Below are positions 23,201 through 35,100 of a stretch of 64,000 nucleotides of DNA, piece by piece (the stretch's first letter is position 1; each line of letters begins with the position of its first letter). A program made the translations under genes and the position numbers. This DNA is from Lutraria lutraria (taxonomy: Eukaryota; Mollusca; Bivalvia; Venerida; Mactridae), in assembly GCA_964023205.1 (NCBI GenBank), contig OZ026850.1, forward strand, positions 9,621,270 to 9,685,269, read 5' to 3'. Under the pieces are notes generated by a model. It searched no databases. It was not told the origin of the DNA and worked only from the letters and a program-made list of their open reading frames with translations.

Positions 23201-23829
23201 AAGACTGCATGATTCTTAATTCTTTTGCAGAAAACTCGCAGCCAGAAACAGACAGTGAGTCGGATGAGTCAGGATCAGACGATACTGATGTCCGCCACCG
23301 GATGACGGTAAATGATGCCCAGCTGCGCATGCTCAGTGAGGCATACAGTGAAAACAACCGTCCTTCAAAAAGACTTCGCAAACAACTCAGCAAAGATTCG
23401 AACCTCAGTGACAGAACAATCCAAGTGTGGTTTCATAACAGAAGAGCGAAAGACAAAAGTCTGATAAGGAAGTCGTGTTTTTCTGATCGGAAACAAAGAT
23501 TCACCATAGACCACCGTCCAGCAAACGCACCCGGAGAACAACAAAGGAGTCGTAACAAGACTGGACCACAGAGAGGTCACAATCCGAGTACTGGTGTAAA
23601 TACATCATTCCGGAATGAGACAACAGTGTTTAACCAAGACCCATTGTCGACGAACTTCCAGCTATATTGCCCTCTTGATTACTTAGTTCCAAACGAAATG
23701 CCGCCAAATGTTGACCTGTCGTCTGCGGATATTTGCAATGGAGAAGTAATTCCAGGGAAACACAACGCAGCAAATTATCACATGCGACAGACGATTCCAG
23801 AATGTTTGAGCCAATGGCTGTCTGTCTAA
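20196..23829 (+). CDS. LIM-homeodomain transcription factor (four exons, 329 aa)
   Basis: Sequence-specific nuclear transcription factor; LIM domains bind cofactors of the LDB/CLIM type in this family. Exons: 20196-20211, 20605-20776, 21213-21415 and 23231-23829, all with GT/AG borders and matching phases (16+172+203+599 nt). LIM1 spans residues 10-60 (C10-x2-C13, H31, C34, C37, C40, C48, C57-x2-D60). LIM2 spans 69-123 with the same pattern. An acidic Ser/Asp/Glu linker (136-150) precedes the homeodomain at about 150-209, with R5, L16, Y20, W48, F49, N51, R52 and R53 retained. Position 50 is His, not Gln. The LIM2 and NRRAKDK patterns are closest to the Lhx3/4 and Lhx1/5 groups, but the sequence is too divergent to name a subfamily by eye. 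The first exon encodes only MADTN plus one base; a further upstream exon is not excluded. Confidence 0.92.
20605..20776 (+). CDS. LIM-homeobox exon 2 (LIM domain 1)
   Basis: A TTTTTCAG acceptor and GTAAAA donor frame the complete first LIM zinc-finger pair. The exon ends after the first two bases of an Arg codon. Confidence 0.92.
20958..21120 (+). mobile_element. tRNA-derived SINE in LIM-homeobox intron 2
   Basis: It has an A-box-like TAGTTAGGGTCTCTGAC and a strong B box, GAGTTCGAATCGC, then the same tail as the SINE at 18297. It ends in a C13-14 run (about 21109-21122), about 90 bp before the LIM2 acceptor. Confidence 0.65.
21213..21415 (+). CDS. LIM-homeobox exon 3 (LIM domain 2)
   Basis: A TTATATTTTAG acceptor and GTAATA donor frame the second LIM domain (CTGC...HAACFSCSTC...CSLD). 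The 8-residue gap between LIM1 and LIM2 (61-68) is typical of the family. Confidence 0.9.
21990..22309 (+). mobile_element. MITE with TTAA-type ends, copy 2 (diverged)
   Basis: Collinear with 11951-12275: ATTAGCTTTTT-AATTTA, TTTGCTCT-AAACA-ATTTACA-AATG, CTTTCTTTAGCCAC, TTTTTATTGCAAGT, TTTCACTGATAAGATA and GCTAATGGGACTTTAA. The left end is degraded (ACACTATTAGC). It lies in intron 3 of the LIM-homeobox gene. Confidence 0.75.
22310..23230 (+). other. Remainder of LIM-homeobox intron 3
   Basis: AT-rich, with no further exon visible. It ends in the polypyrimidine/acceptor stretch TTAATTCTTTTGCAG. Confidence 0.5.
23231..23829 (+). CDS. LIM-homeobox exon 4 (acidic linker, homeodomain, C-terminus)
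   Basis: The homeodomain is uninterrupted by introns. It holds IQVWFHNRRAKDK (recognition helix with His50) and is followed by a polar 120-residue tail without a recognised domain, ending SQWLSV and TAA (23827-23829). Confidence 0.92.
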
Positions 23830-24363
23830 GTGTGATTGTGTGCTGTATCACTCAAAATTGATGTTTCTATAATTAAAGTAATGCAAGTCAAATCATGTAT
23901 ACCAGCAAATAGCAAAGAGGAGCTTCTGGATTGGAGTATATCTAGCAAATCTCATTTAAAAAAACACACACAATTCTGTATTTTATTCTACTCTAGAATT
24001 TGGAAAAAATACGGTTAAGTATAATACAAAGGACTTTGTGCGATCAAATTCATACTGTATTGTGTGGGGTAATGCTTATAAATGTCAAATTAACGAAGCA
24101 TGTTAACTTATAATTATGTTTTTTTAGTTTATTTGAAATCAGTTTCCATACAATGAATTATCAACATTGGCAATGTTGTATATAGTGTATTCAGGTACAG
24201 GGAGGTGCACAATGCGTTCTGTGTGTCACTATTAGAATGTTAGCTCAAATTATGTATGAAAACCAGTCTGTCAATATTAATTGCTGATTTAGTAAACATT
24301 TTTGTCATTGATGTTGTTAAATATATATTTATGAAATGTGCGTTTATGTTTTAAAAATGACCC

Positions 24364-24369
24364 AATAAA
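24364..24369 (+). terminator. Poly(A) signal of the LIM-homeobox gene
   Basis: AATAAA, 535 bp past the stop codon, followed by a T-rich stretch. Confidence 0.55.
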
Positions 24370-24399
24370 TATTTTTATCATATATACGTTTTATTGTAT

Positions 24400-26038
24400 A
24401 TTCCGTACCAACCAATGTTTTCAATACCGGATACATACCATGTCCGCGTCAGATATTATTTGTATATAGCAAAGACCTTTCCTATACATATACTATAGTC
24501 TTTGTATATACAATGTACATATAGATACATATACTGTGTAGATATACATTTTAAACACACATAACTATGTTTAATACATTTATACAGTATGATTTATGTC
24601 TTTCAGACATATGAAAGACTTTTCTCTACAGGTAACAATACCAACAAAACTACTTCAATATCCACATATCGCTGTACATATATAAACAACTTTTAAAAAA
24701 GAATGTATAATAAATACTCAGTTTGTCGCCAATATTCTCTTATATTATTCAAGTCAAGTCAAGTAAATTTTATTTTACAGAGTCAGTTAACAAACATATA
24801 TAACACAAGCTCTAAACCCGACTACATACATGTGTTATATAACAATTACATCAAAGATCACAGATAAACAAATTTACTCATCACACTCAGTGTGACTTAT
24901 ATTATGCTCAGCGCATGTTAATTATACGTAGCGCATTAGGTACAATACTCATAATAATAATATTCAGAGACAAAGATTAAAAGTGATATATATGGATAAC
25001 ATTAAAAGCAAACAATTGCAATGTCAATCCCGAGAGTAGATGATGATCATCCTAAATAGTTTCTGAAGAGGACATGTTAAGAAACTGGATGGAAACGTTG
25101 AGCAAAAGCTGACAGTCATTGAAACATACTTAGAATGCGTATCACCTCGTATCAGATTATACTATTAATAATATCAGTGATATTTTTTTCATGTCAGAGT
25201 ATGAACTAATTAAGATACATAATATTCGATATCATTGGATGTGCGTAATTTAATATTAATTAATACTATTATAAAGACTACACACCTGTATATGCTACTT
25301 ACGAAATTTGATATTCAAGAAGAAAATTCTAATCAAAACCAAAGAAAGCCAATAAACAAACCAGGGATGCTATCCCTGAACAAACGCGTACAATATTGGA
25401 TATATTAACAAAAACATTCATAAATATTCTAAAAACACCAAATAATTACATGCTATATGCTGATCAATGCACCTGAGCATGAAACTACATTTTAGAATAT
25501 TTGTTTAAACAATGCATAGATCTATGTCACTAAAGTATCAAGATCATACATGAAAGTGAACCTAAATTAGTCACAGAACAGGTGAACGTGAAACGTTTCG
25601 AATCATAGACCGGATTTTACAATTGACGGTTTTGGTTACGGATCTGACTTTTACACTTACCTCCATTTCCGGTTAGAAAATTCCTTCGAAATCCTTAACT
25701 TCGGTAAATAATTTAGCATTATGTAGGCTGTCGTGATTATCAAGTGATTAAATTTTATTTAGTTTATCAAAAATTGAATCTGTCAATGACATCTTTGGAC
25801 AGATTACCCCAAACGACGTCAGATCTGATTGTTTGTGTACCCCACCCACCTCAATTTGCATGGTATCGAATGTAAACAATTTTAGAAACTAGCGTATTTG
25901 TCTACTACTCGATTATAATTCGACTGGTTTATCCTGTATCTATAAAAACTTCGATACATATTGATAACTTATGTGATTCGTGAACATTTATACGATAAAA
26001 GGAAAGATGGACATTTACACATAAACACGAACATTGTA
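24400..26038. other. Intergenic region between the LIM-homeobox gene and DNAJC27
   Basis: Contains a tandem TCAAG motif with an AAATTTTATTTTACAG tail at 24750-24780, which may be a retroelement end. The promoter of DNAJC27 must lie in its right part; no strong TATA element was found. Confidence 0.4.
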
Positions 26039-26113
26039 ATGGACAGTAAAATGAAGGGGAAACGAGCATTGCGAATAAAAATTATCAGCATGGGAAATGC
26101 TGAAGTTGGAAAG
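26039..26113 (+). CDS. DNAJC27: DNAJC27 exon 1
   Basis: Encodes the basic N-terminus and the P-loop up to the Lys of GKS; the following GTAAGA donor splits the motif from its Ser. Met at 26039 is preferred over upstream Met codons in the same frame because the upstream peptide is not conserved-looking. Confidence 0.92.
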
Positions 26114-29100
26114 GTAAGAAATTACTTTGTTTCATGTTGTCTGAACATAAGAGCTTCGTCCATTTGTACAATCATGATTTGTTTAAATAAAGATCCATTC
26201 TTTACTTCTAATTATTTACAAGGACTTATATACATACATGGATTCGCAACTGCTAAAAATAGATCAAACAATATCGTTCGGCGATCCCACAATGCATTGC
26301 TATATACTCGGCAATGTCCGACAGCTGTATTTGGGTGTTTACGAATTTGATTATACTAATAAAACTCTGGCAATTGGGCACGGGAAATTGGTAAAGGATG
26401 CAAAAAATTCCTTAAAGATATTGAGATACAATTATAATCCACAAAGTCTAAGTATAAGCGTCGAAAAAGGCGTCAGTCGAACATTTTAAATTCCAAGATG
26501 GCGGACATCTATTATAATCCTTTCGTCTCCGAGATTAAACATTCGGAATACCACGGATATTTTCGCTGTTATTATCATTCGGATATCACGGATTTTTTTG
26601 TATTTTCGCTTTTGTAAACAATAGCTTGTATTCCCGTTGATTCACGTCTTATTATCGCGGGATTTGATTACTTTAAACTGTTAATACGGAAGTTGCGAAT
26701 CCATGTATGTATATAAGTCCTTGTTATTTATAAACAGTTACAGTAAAACCTTGATTATTCGACGACCGATTGTCCGAATACCCGGTATTATCTGAATACG
26801 ATCTACGGTCCCGATTACGTTTCTACATATTTCAAGTACAACAAACCCTGGTTGAGAATGAACTAACGTGTAACAAACAATGTGTAATGTTCATTAATTC
26901 ATACACGAAGCGTGTCAACAGTTTAATTTTTGTAAAGTTGACCAAATTGTTTGTTACGATTTTATACTAATCACCACAAATATTTTACTGATCTCAATAT
27001 GTGTACCTGATGATCTGTTTGAAATTATTTACATTTCATAATTTATTTTTATTATCACTCACGTAACAGCATGTTTGCATGTATACAAGAGTTAACTCCC
27101 TTGTAATACAGTCTTTGAATGGGTTTTTTGTGGCAGATTGCCTGTCAATATACTGTTTGAAGAAAACTGTCAAAAATAGGTTGTCCGAATAAGGACTTAA
27201 AGAAGGAAAAATTCCTTCTGGGCAGTCGGGCAACCAACTAATTCGAAGACTGCAATATACAGACAGTATCAAATCTATTGTTTTCCAACCAGCACATTTG
27301 AATAATTGGGGCTTTACTGTACATAGTATAAAATAGTTCTTGGTACTACCAGTAACCCGTACCACTAAAGTGGTCTGTTTAAATAATCACTGTTGTATTA
27401 ATCATCGAGCGGTATGAGAATCATTTGTTTATTTAAAGTACATTTATGTACTTCAAAATATTTTTTGTGCATACTTTGTTGTTTTGTCTTCAGATTTTTA
27501 TTGTTCTGTTTACTAAATACCAAAAAGCTGCAAAAATTACAAGAATTTATGGAGCAACCACTATAAATAGTCAATCTCTCTGTAAAGGCTTATCTAGGTG
27601 AAGTTTGTTATTTACCATGAATTCAAAGTGAAAGTAGTCAAAATCATGTATGTATTTCCATGCAAGTTGGTTCGAAAAAAGGTCAATTTTAAGCTACACC
27701 TGTTTACATGGTTTCCTAGTGTGTTGATCAATGGGGTGATAGTTAGTCAAGTGGTGACGCGCTGGACTACTAAACAAAAGATCATGGGTTCAAAACTTGG
27801 CTCAACCTTTCAAATTCTCAGGGATGCTGTTTCAGTGTCCCCATCCCAACTACAGAGCCATACATTGTGTCTAGCAATCACAGGATAAAGGGTGAGGCGT
27901 GTTTTAGTACTTCACACTGGGCACAATAAAAACAGGAAAAAATACTCAGAAAGAGTCTAGGATATAAAATCTTTGGTTATCCTCTGTCTTATCTATCCTC
28001 TCTGTTGCGGCTCTGAAATGACCATATGTAGCTGTTGAATAGGTCATTAAACAACAGATAAATAAACAAAGTGTTGATTTGAAAACGAAGACATGTTGTG
28101 TATTAAAGATAAATATCATTGTGAAAACTAGTGAAAAATATCATTTACTAGGAATTTCAGGGCTCTCCTTTGACTCTTGAAATGGCATTTTGACTCTTGA
28201 AATTTGAAAAATAAGTTTTTTGACTCTTGAGAATTGGAACCAAAGGGTCAAATTTACTATTACTTTAGTAGAAAACTATGTTGACTCTTTACATTTCTAT
28301 CGGCTAAGGGTCATTTTGACCCCCAACTTTTGAATTCTATGGAGCGCCCTGAATTTCTGTTTGATTATGCTATATTGTATTATGTTTCATATTATATGAT
28401 ACGACTATAAACAGCAAGTAAATATTTTGTATATTTTCCTATCAAAATCTCTATTTCAGAGTTGTATTATTAAGCGATACTGTGAGAAGCGATTTGTTCA
28501 TAAATACTTAGCAACTATTGGTATTGATTATGGTGTCTCAAAGTAAGTATGTTAAATTTTGTGGAATATGTAGCTAACTTAATGTCACTTTTTTCAGTCT
28601 AAAGAGCAGTGAACTAAACCCACCTTATCAATTAACATGTTTAGCGTGTTTGTTTCATGCTAACCAAATTGTTAGATAATTTCTATATGATACTTATGGT
28701 TGTTACCAGCTATATTACAGCATACACATCTCTTCAGCTTTTTTTTGCCTGATCGGTATCAGACAAAATGGGGGAAATTTGCAGCGTTTTGACCTGAATG
28801 TGAAATTTTAAAAGATGAAGACATTTATATTATCAACTGCTCTTCTTTGGTTTTTATTTCAGCACTGAATGTTACATTAGATTTAATAATTGTTTTCAAA
28901 TAAGCACAAACAAAGAAGGAAGGAAAGAAATCACTGCTCTGTTATTTATTACCATATGTGTCAGTCATTTTGAATATCACTCATAGTTTACAGGGTTTTA
29001 CAGGACGCGTTTTACTGTGTCAAATACACCAAGGACCCCTAAAAGGTCCAAATCAAGTCCTGTGGGACGCAGACTTTCAAAAAGATATATTCTCAATATT

Positions 29101-32100
29101 AAAGTAAGGGATATTATGGTTTTAGACTTATCAAGCTGTTTTCCTTGTTCATATATCTACACTGAAAAAATAAACAGATCTTCGATATTTTTTTGGTAAA
29201 AATGAAGCACATAAATTCTTGCAAGAATTAAATACATGTTATATAAAACCATCAAAGTACTGAAAGTATTGTCGGACTTGATTTTTACCATACGAGGCAA
29301 AAGAGAGAAATGTGTACCCACATCGTTCAAGTCCATACAAATATTTTTAACATTTAAACTTATGGACCGACTTTTCATTCATATTGTCCCTTTGCTAAAA
29401 TTTTAAAATGAAAAAAGCCTGATATTGGAAAGTTTAATGATTAGCACATTAATTGAAGACAATTTAATTGCATTAAAACTCTTTATTTTACACAATCTAG
29501 TGACCAACACTTCAGTAACTGTAAATACAAACATTGATTCTTCTGGTTTTAACTCAACAGAACATCGTTGCTTTGAACACAATCAGGGTCACTCAAATCA
29601 AAAAGGTCCTGGCACGGTAGAGTAAGACCTATACGACCTATAGTTAACCTGATGTTGAAATTTAGACGTGATAATGTAATTCTAAATAATCTGGCGTAAG
29701 AGGAACTCTTAAAATGTAATTTTCAAAAGTACGTATCCGGTAATTTACGTTCGTATTTAGCGACTCAAATTGTTATTCGTAAGCCGCCTTCGAAGTTTAC
29801 CTGACATGAACAGAACTCATTCAATAAATCAAACTCCCCAGCAGTTACGCTTTGCTACTAACCACAGCGGGGAGTGAGTCTATAAATAGCGATTCCGTCA
29901 TCAAACTTACACAAGTTGGTGTGAATATCACGGAAATACAATTAGATGAGAATTCGCTTTGTAATATTAAGAAATGTTAGAAAGGCACATAACACATACA
30001 TAGATGGTAGATTGTTGCAAATGCATGAATACGTCCATAGAGATGTTTCTGAACTACATGTATCAAACGAAGTAGAACTACTTTTACGGCAAGATATTTT
30101 ATTGGACAGTGGATACGCGGTTTTAATTCTAAGCATTTGAATATCTCATGTATTTACCGACAAGCACTTATCTAGATACATGACTCTTTCCATGTAGTTA
30201 CAATAAAATGATTTGAAATATATTTAGATCTGACACACTTAATTGGGGAAAGATTCCAGATACTTCTATATAATCACACCATTTAGTTGCGAACTATTTC
30301 CTTTTTTCAGCATTATTTTAACCAAGCTGTTATGGAGCCCAGCGACAAAATTTTGGTCACTGATTACAAAGGACTTGATTTTTATCAAATAGCACAAAAA
30401 GACATAGGGGACTCACTAAAACAACAATCTGAGTCCCAAGGACACAAGACTTTAAACTCAGTGTTAAACCTGAGTTTATTTATGAAAAACTGTTTTCCTA
30501 CTTATTGTTGGGCCATGATCTGGATTATAATTTCTGTTTTATCTTTCAGAGTTACAATAAAAGATAGAGAAGTAAAAGTGAATATATTTGACATGGCTGG
30601 ACATCCGATATTTTATGAGGTAAGAAATCAAGTGTGAATGAAACTTGTATGTAAACATCTTGCGACACAGTCATGCTTGTGAACAAGGATTCCCAGAGAT
30701 TCCTTCATTCTGCACATGTAATATTATTACCCCACACATTAATTATATGTTAATGCATTATTTTTTGCTGTTTTACAAAAAAATTGGATAATTACTAGGA
30801 TTTATATTTTGAGTCAACTGTTGACTGCTTCAATATTTTGTGTTTCTGTAATGAATGTTTTGTAACAATCAGTACATTTCGGGTCAAGCAGAACATAATG
30901 ATTAACCCAACAATTCGTGGTCGATTGCCAGGCACTGCTGGTCATATCCTTCTATTAAAATCAGACGACAGGACAGGAAAACTGGTTAAGTGAACCAGTC
31001 GCAGTATATAACTTTGTATAATGCTTACAGATTGTAGAAATACACATTTGTAGCTCACCTAATTCATCACACAATAACTGACAATAACTTCTAGAGTTAT
31101 GGGCCCTTGACTTAGAAAATCTGCTATATTTAGCTTGTTTACACTCTAGCACCTTCATTTATTCACCAATCCTATTCATATTTTCAGTAAATGTGTATAA
31201 CCAAAATATCTTGGACAAGATTGATTATGGGCGGAATCGGACCGGAACATCAAGAGTTATGGGCCCTTGACTTTGAAAATTTGCTTTATTTTAGCTTGTT
31301 TACACTCTAGCGCCTTCATTTATTCACCGATCCTAGTCATATTTACAATGAATGTGTATGACCTTACAGTCTTGGACAAGTTCAGTTATGGGTGGAATCG
31401 GACCACAACTTCAAGAGTTTTGGGCCCTTGGATTAGAAAATTTGCTGCATTTTAGCTTGTTTAACAGTATTATACCTTCATGGTTGGTTTTGATCTCAAA
31501 ATCTACGTAAAAATGGGTTATACGAGATGGAAACTATTATACCTGGCAGGTAATTAATTATAGTGCCTTTGTTCTCAGGTGAGCTTTCAAGGGCCATCTT
31601 GGCCCTCTTGTTCATATAGTACAATGTAATATGATAAAAAAAGTTCTTGAGTTTTTTTCTTTTTGTTTAACATAGGTAAGAAATGAGTTCTACAAAGATA
31701 CACAAGGTGCTGTTATTGTGTATGATGTCTGTGATAGATCCAGTTTTGAAGCATTAGATCATTGGTTGTTAGAGATGCAGAGTGAAATGGGTAACCAAAC
31801 AGAGCATGATAATGTCGTTGTCTGTGTCTGTGCTAACAAGGTAAGATCTACTACAATAATTTACTATACTACAGTGTCATCTTTCAGGTACACTAAACTT
31901 TGTCTTAGTGGCCACCTCCGAATAAATGCCACCCTGTATTTGAAGGCCATTCTTTAAAAAACGTCATTGATTATTCAGAACTAATTGACCTACAAATTTA
32001 ATAAAGGTCACCTTTTAATAAGGGTGACATTATGTTTTACCTGTGGATGACTTTGTTCACAGGTACATGTGGTCAGTAAGGTGTTCTCCTATTAAACTGA

Positions 32101-35100
32101 ATATTAAATCAGACTTGGCTTTTTCATCTTCATCATACAGAATTCACTCTCATTTTTATGGTAAAAAGTGTAATTACAGTTAAAAAGCATAAAATATTTA
32201 CCCTAAAAGTTTTTGTGTTGGACTGTATTCATAAAACTTGAATGCCATGTTATAAAATATTTAATGAACGACTCATATTATAAATGTCTTGTCCAGAACC
32301 TATGCATACATAAAAAGGACCAGACATTTATAATATGGGTTGTTGATTAAATATTTTATAATATGGGTTGTTCTTTTTAGCTCACCTGGCACAGAGTGCC
32401 AAGGTGAGCTTTTAGGATCGAGCTATGTCCGTCGTCGTCCATCGTCCGTCGTCAACAATTTCTTTATACAGCATCTCCTCCTAAACCACTGGGTCAATTT
32501 CAACAAAACTTCACAGGTGTGTTCCTTGCTTGAAGCTCTACCAAAGTTGTTCAAAGAATTCCATTCCATGAAGAACTCCGGAAGAATCTATTAAAAAATC
32601 TTCAAAAGCCTTCTTCTCAAAAACCAGAGGACCTAGGGCTTTGATATTTGGTGTGTAGCATTGCCTAGTGGGTCTCTACCAAGATGGTTCAAATAATTGC
32701 CCTAGGGTCAAAATTGGCCCCGCCCAGGAGATCACTTGACTTTATATAGACTTATATAGGGAAATTTTAAAAATCTTCTTCTCTGAAATCACTAGACCTA
32801 GAGCTTAGATATTTGATATACATGTAGCATTGTCTAGTGTACCTATGCCAATTTTGTTCAGATTATTGCCCTAGGGTCAAAATTGGCCCCGATCCGGGGC
32901 TCACTTGATTTATATAGACTTATATAGGAAAATTCAAAAAATCTTCTTGTCCAAAACTACAAGGCCTAGAGCTTCAATATTTTGTATGTAGCATCGTCTA
33001 GTGGACCATAACCAAGCTTGTTCAAATCATGGCCCCAGGGTCAAAATTAGCCCAACCCCAGGGTTTACTCTAGTTTATATAGGAACCAAAAATCTTCTTC
33101 TCTGAAACCACTAGGCCTAGACCTTAGATATTTAGTATGTAGCATTGTCTAGTGAACATCTACCAAATTTGTTCTAATTATTGCCCTAGGGTCAAAATTG
33201 GCCCAGCCCCAGGGGTCACTAGATTTATATAGACTTATATAGGAAATTTAAAAAAGTCTTCTTCTCTGAAACCAGAGGATCTAGAGCTTTGATATTTAGT
33301 GTGTAGCATTGCCTAGTGGACCTCAACCAAGCTTGTTCAAATTATGGCCCTAGGGTCAAAATTGGCCCCATCCCAGGGTATACTCTATTTTATATAGGAA
33401 AATCACAAAAATCTTCTTCTCTGAAACCACTAGGCCTAGAGCTTAGATATTTGGACAATGTAGCATTGTCTAGCAGACCTCTATTAAGTTAGTTCTAATT
33501 ATGGTTGGGGTGTCAGAATCGGCACTGCCCTTGGGTCACTAGATTGGCCCAGCCCCTGGGGTCAGTTGATTTCAACACCTACTTAAGAGTTTTGGTAGAT
33601 AATTCTTCACAATGTCAAATAACCTTTCCTTGATCAAATTATCCCTTAGTGTTACAATGCTCAGGTGACCAATATAAGGCCATCATGGCCCTCTTGTTTG
33701 TATATAGTACAGTACAACCTCTCTAGAGCAGATCTCTTGAGTAACAACCTCCCATTGCAATATTTAACTATTAATTTCACCTCTCTAAAGCAACAACCTC
33801 TCAACAGCAACAACATGATTTTGCTACCACGAATGATGTTTCTTTGGAATGGTTGCACTGTATGCTACTATGAAACATTTCCCTGGTGTATATTATAGTA
33901 CAATGTAACATGTACATGTATATTATAGTACATGTATATGTATATTATAGTATATGTATATTATAGTATATGTATATGTATATTATAGTACAATGTAACA
34001 TGTACATGTATATTATAGTACATGTATATTATAGTACATGTATATGTATATTATAGTACATGTATATGTATATTATAGTACAATGTAACATGTACATGTA
34101 TATTATAGTACATGTATATTATAGTACATGTATATTATAGTACATGTATATGTATATTATAGTACAATGTAACATGTACATGTATATTATAGTACATGTA
34201 TATTATAGTACATGTATATTATAGTACATGTATATGTATATTATAGTACATGTATATGTATATTATAGTACATGTATATTATAGTACATGTATATGTATA
34301 TTATAGTACATGTATATGTATATTATAATATATGTATATTATAGTACATGTATATGTATATTATAGTACATGTATATGTATATTATAGTACATGTATATG
34401 TATATTATAGTACATGTATATGTATATTATAGTACATGTATATGTATATTATAGTACATGTATATATGTATATTATAGTACATGTATATGTATATTATAG
34501 TACATGTATATATGTATATTATAGTACATGTATATTATAGTACATGTATATTATAGTACATGTATATTATAGTACATGTATATTATAGTACATGTATATT
34601 ATAGTACATGTATATGTATATTATAGTACATGTATATGTATATTATAGTACATGTATATGTATATTATAGTACATGTATATTATAGTACATGTATATGTA
34701 TATTATAGTACATGTATATGTATATTATAGTACATGTATATGTATATTATAGTACATGTATATTATAGTACATGTATATGTATATTATAGTACATGTATA
34801 TTATTGTATATGTATATTATAGTACATGTATATGTATATTATAATACATGTATATATGTATATCATAGTTCATGTATATGTATATTATAGTACATGTATA
34901 TGTATATTATAGTACATGTATATGTATATTATAGTACATGTATATTATAGTACATGTATATTATAGTACATGTATATGTATATTATAGTACATGTATATG
35001 TATATTATAGTACATGTATATTATAGTACATGTATATGTATATTATAGTACATGTATATTATTGTATATGTATATTATAGTACATGTATATGTATATTAT

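Noticed and set aside
25961..26350. 129-residue gene starting upstream of DNAJC27
   Set aside because: It is DNAJC27 exon 1 read through its donor into the intron; the upstream peptide is not like the family.
27036..27365. 109-residue minus-strand gene
   Set aside because: It lies inside the pogo-like MITE, has no transposase or other motif, and sits in a DNAJC27 intron.
30287..30637. 116-residue separate gene
   Set aside because: It is DNAJC27 exon 3 with intronic sequence in front and five codons past the donor.
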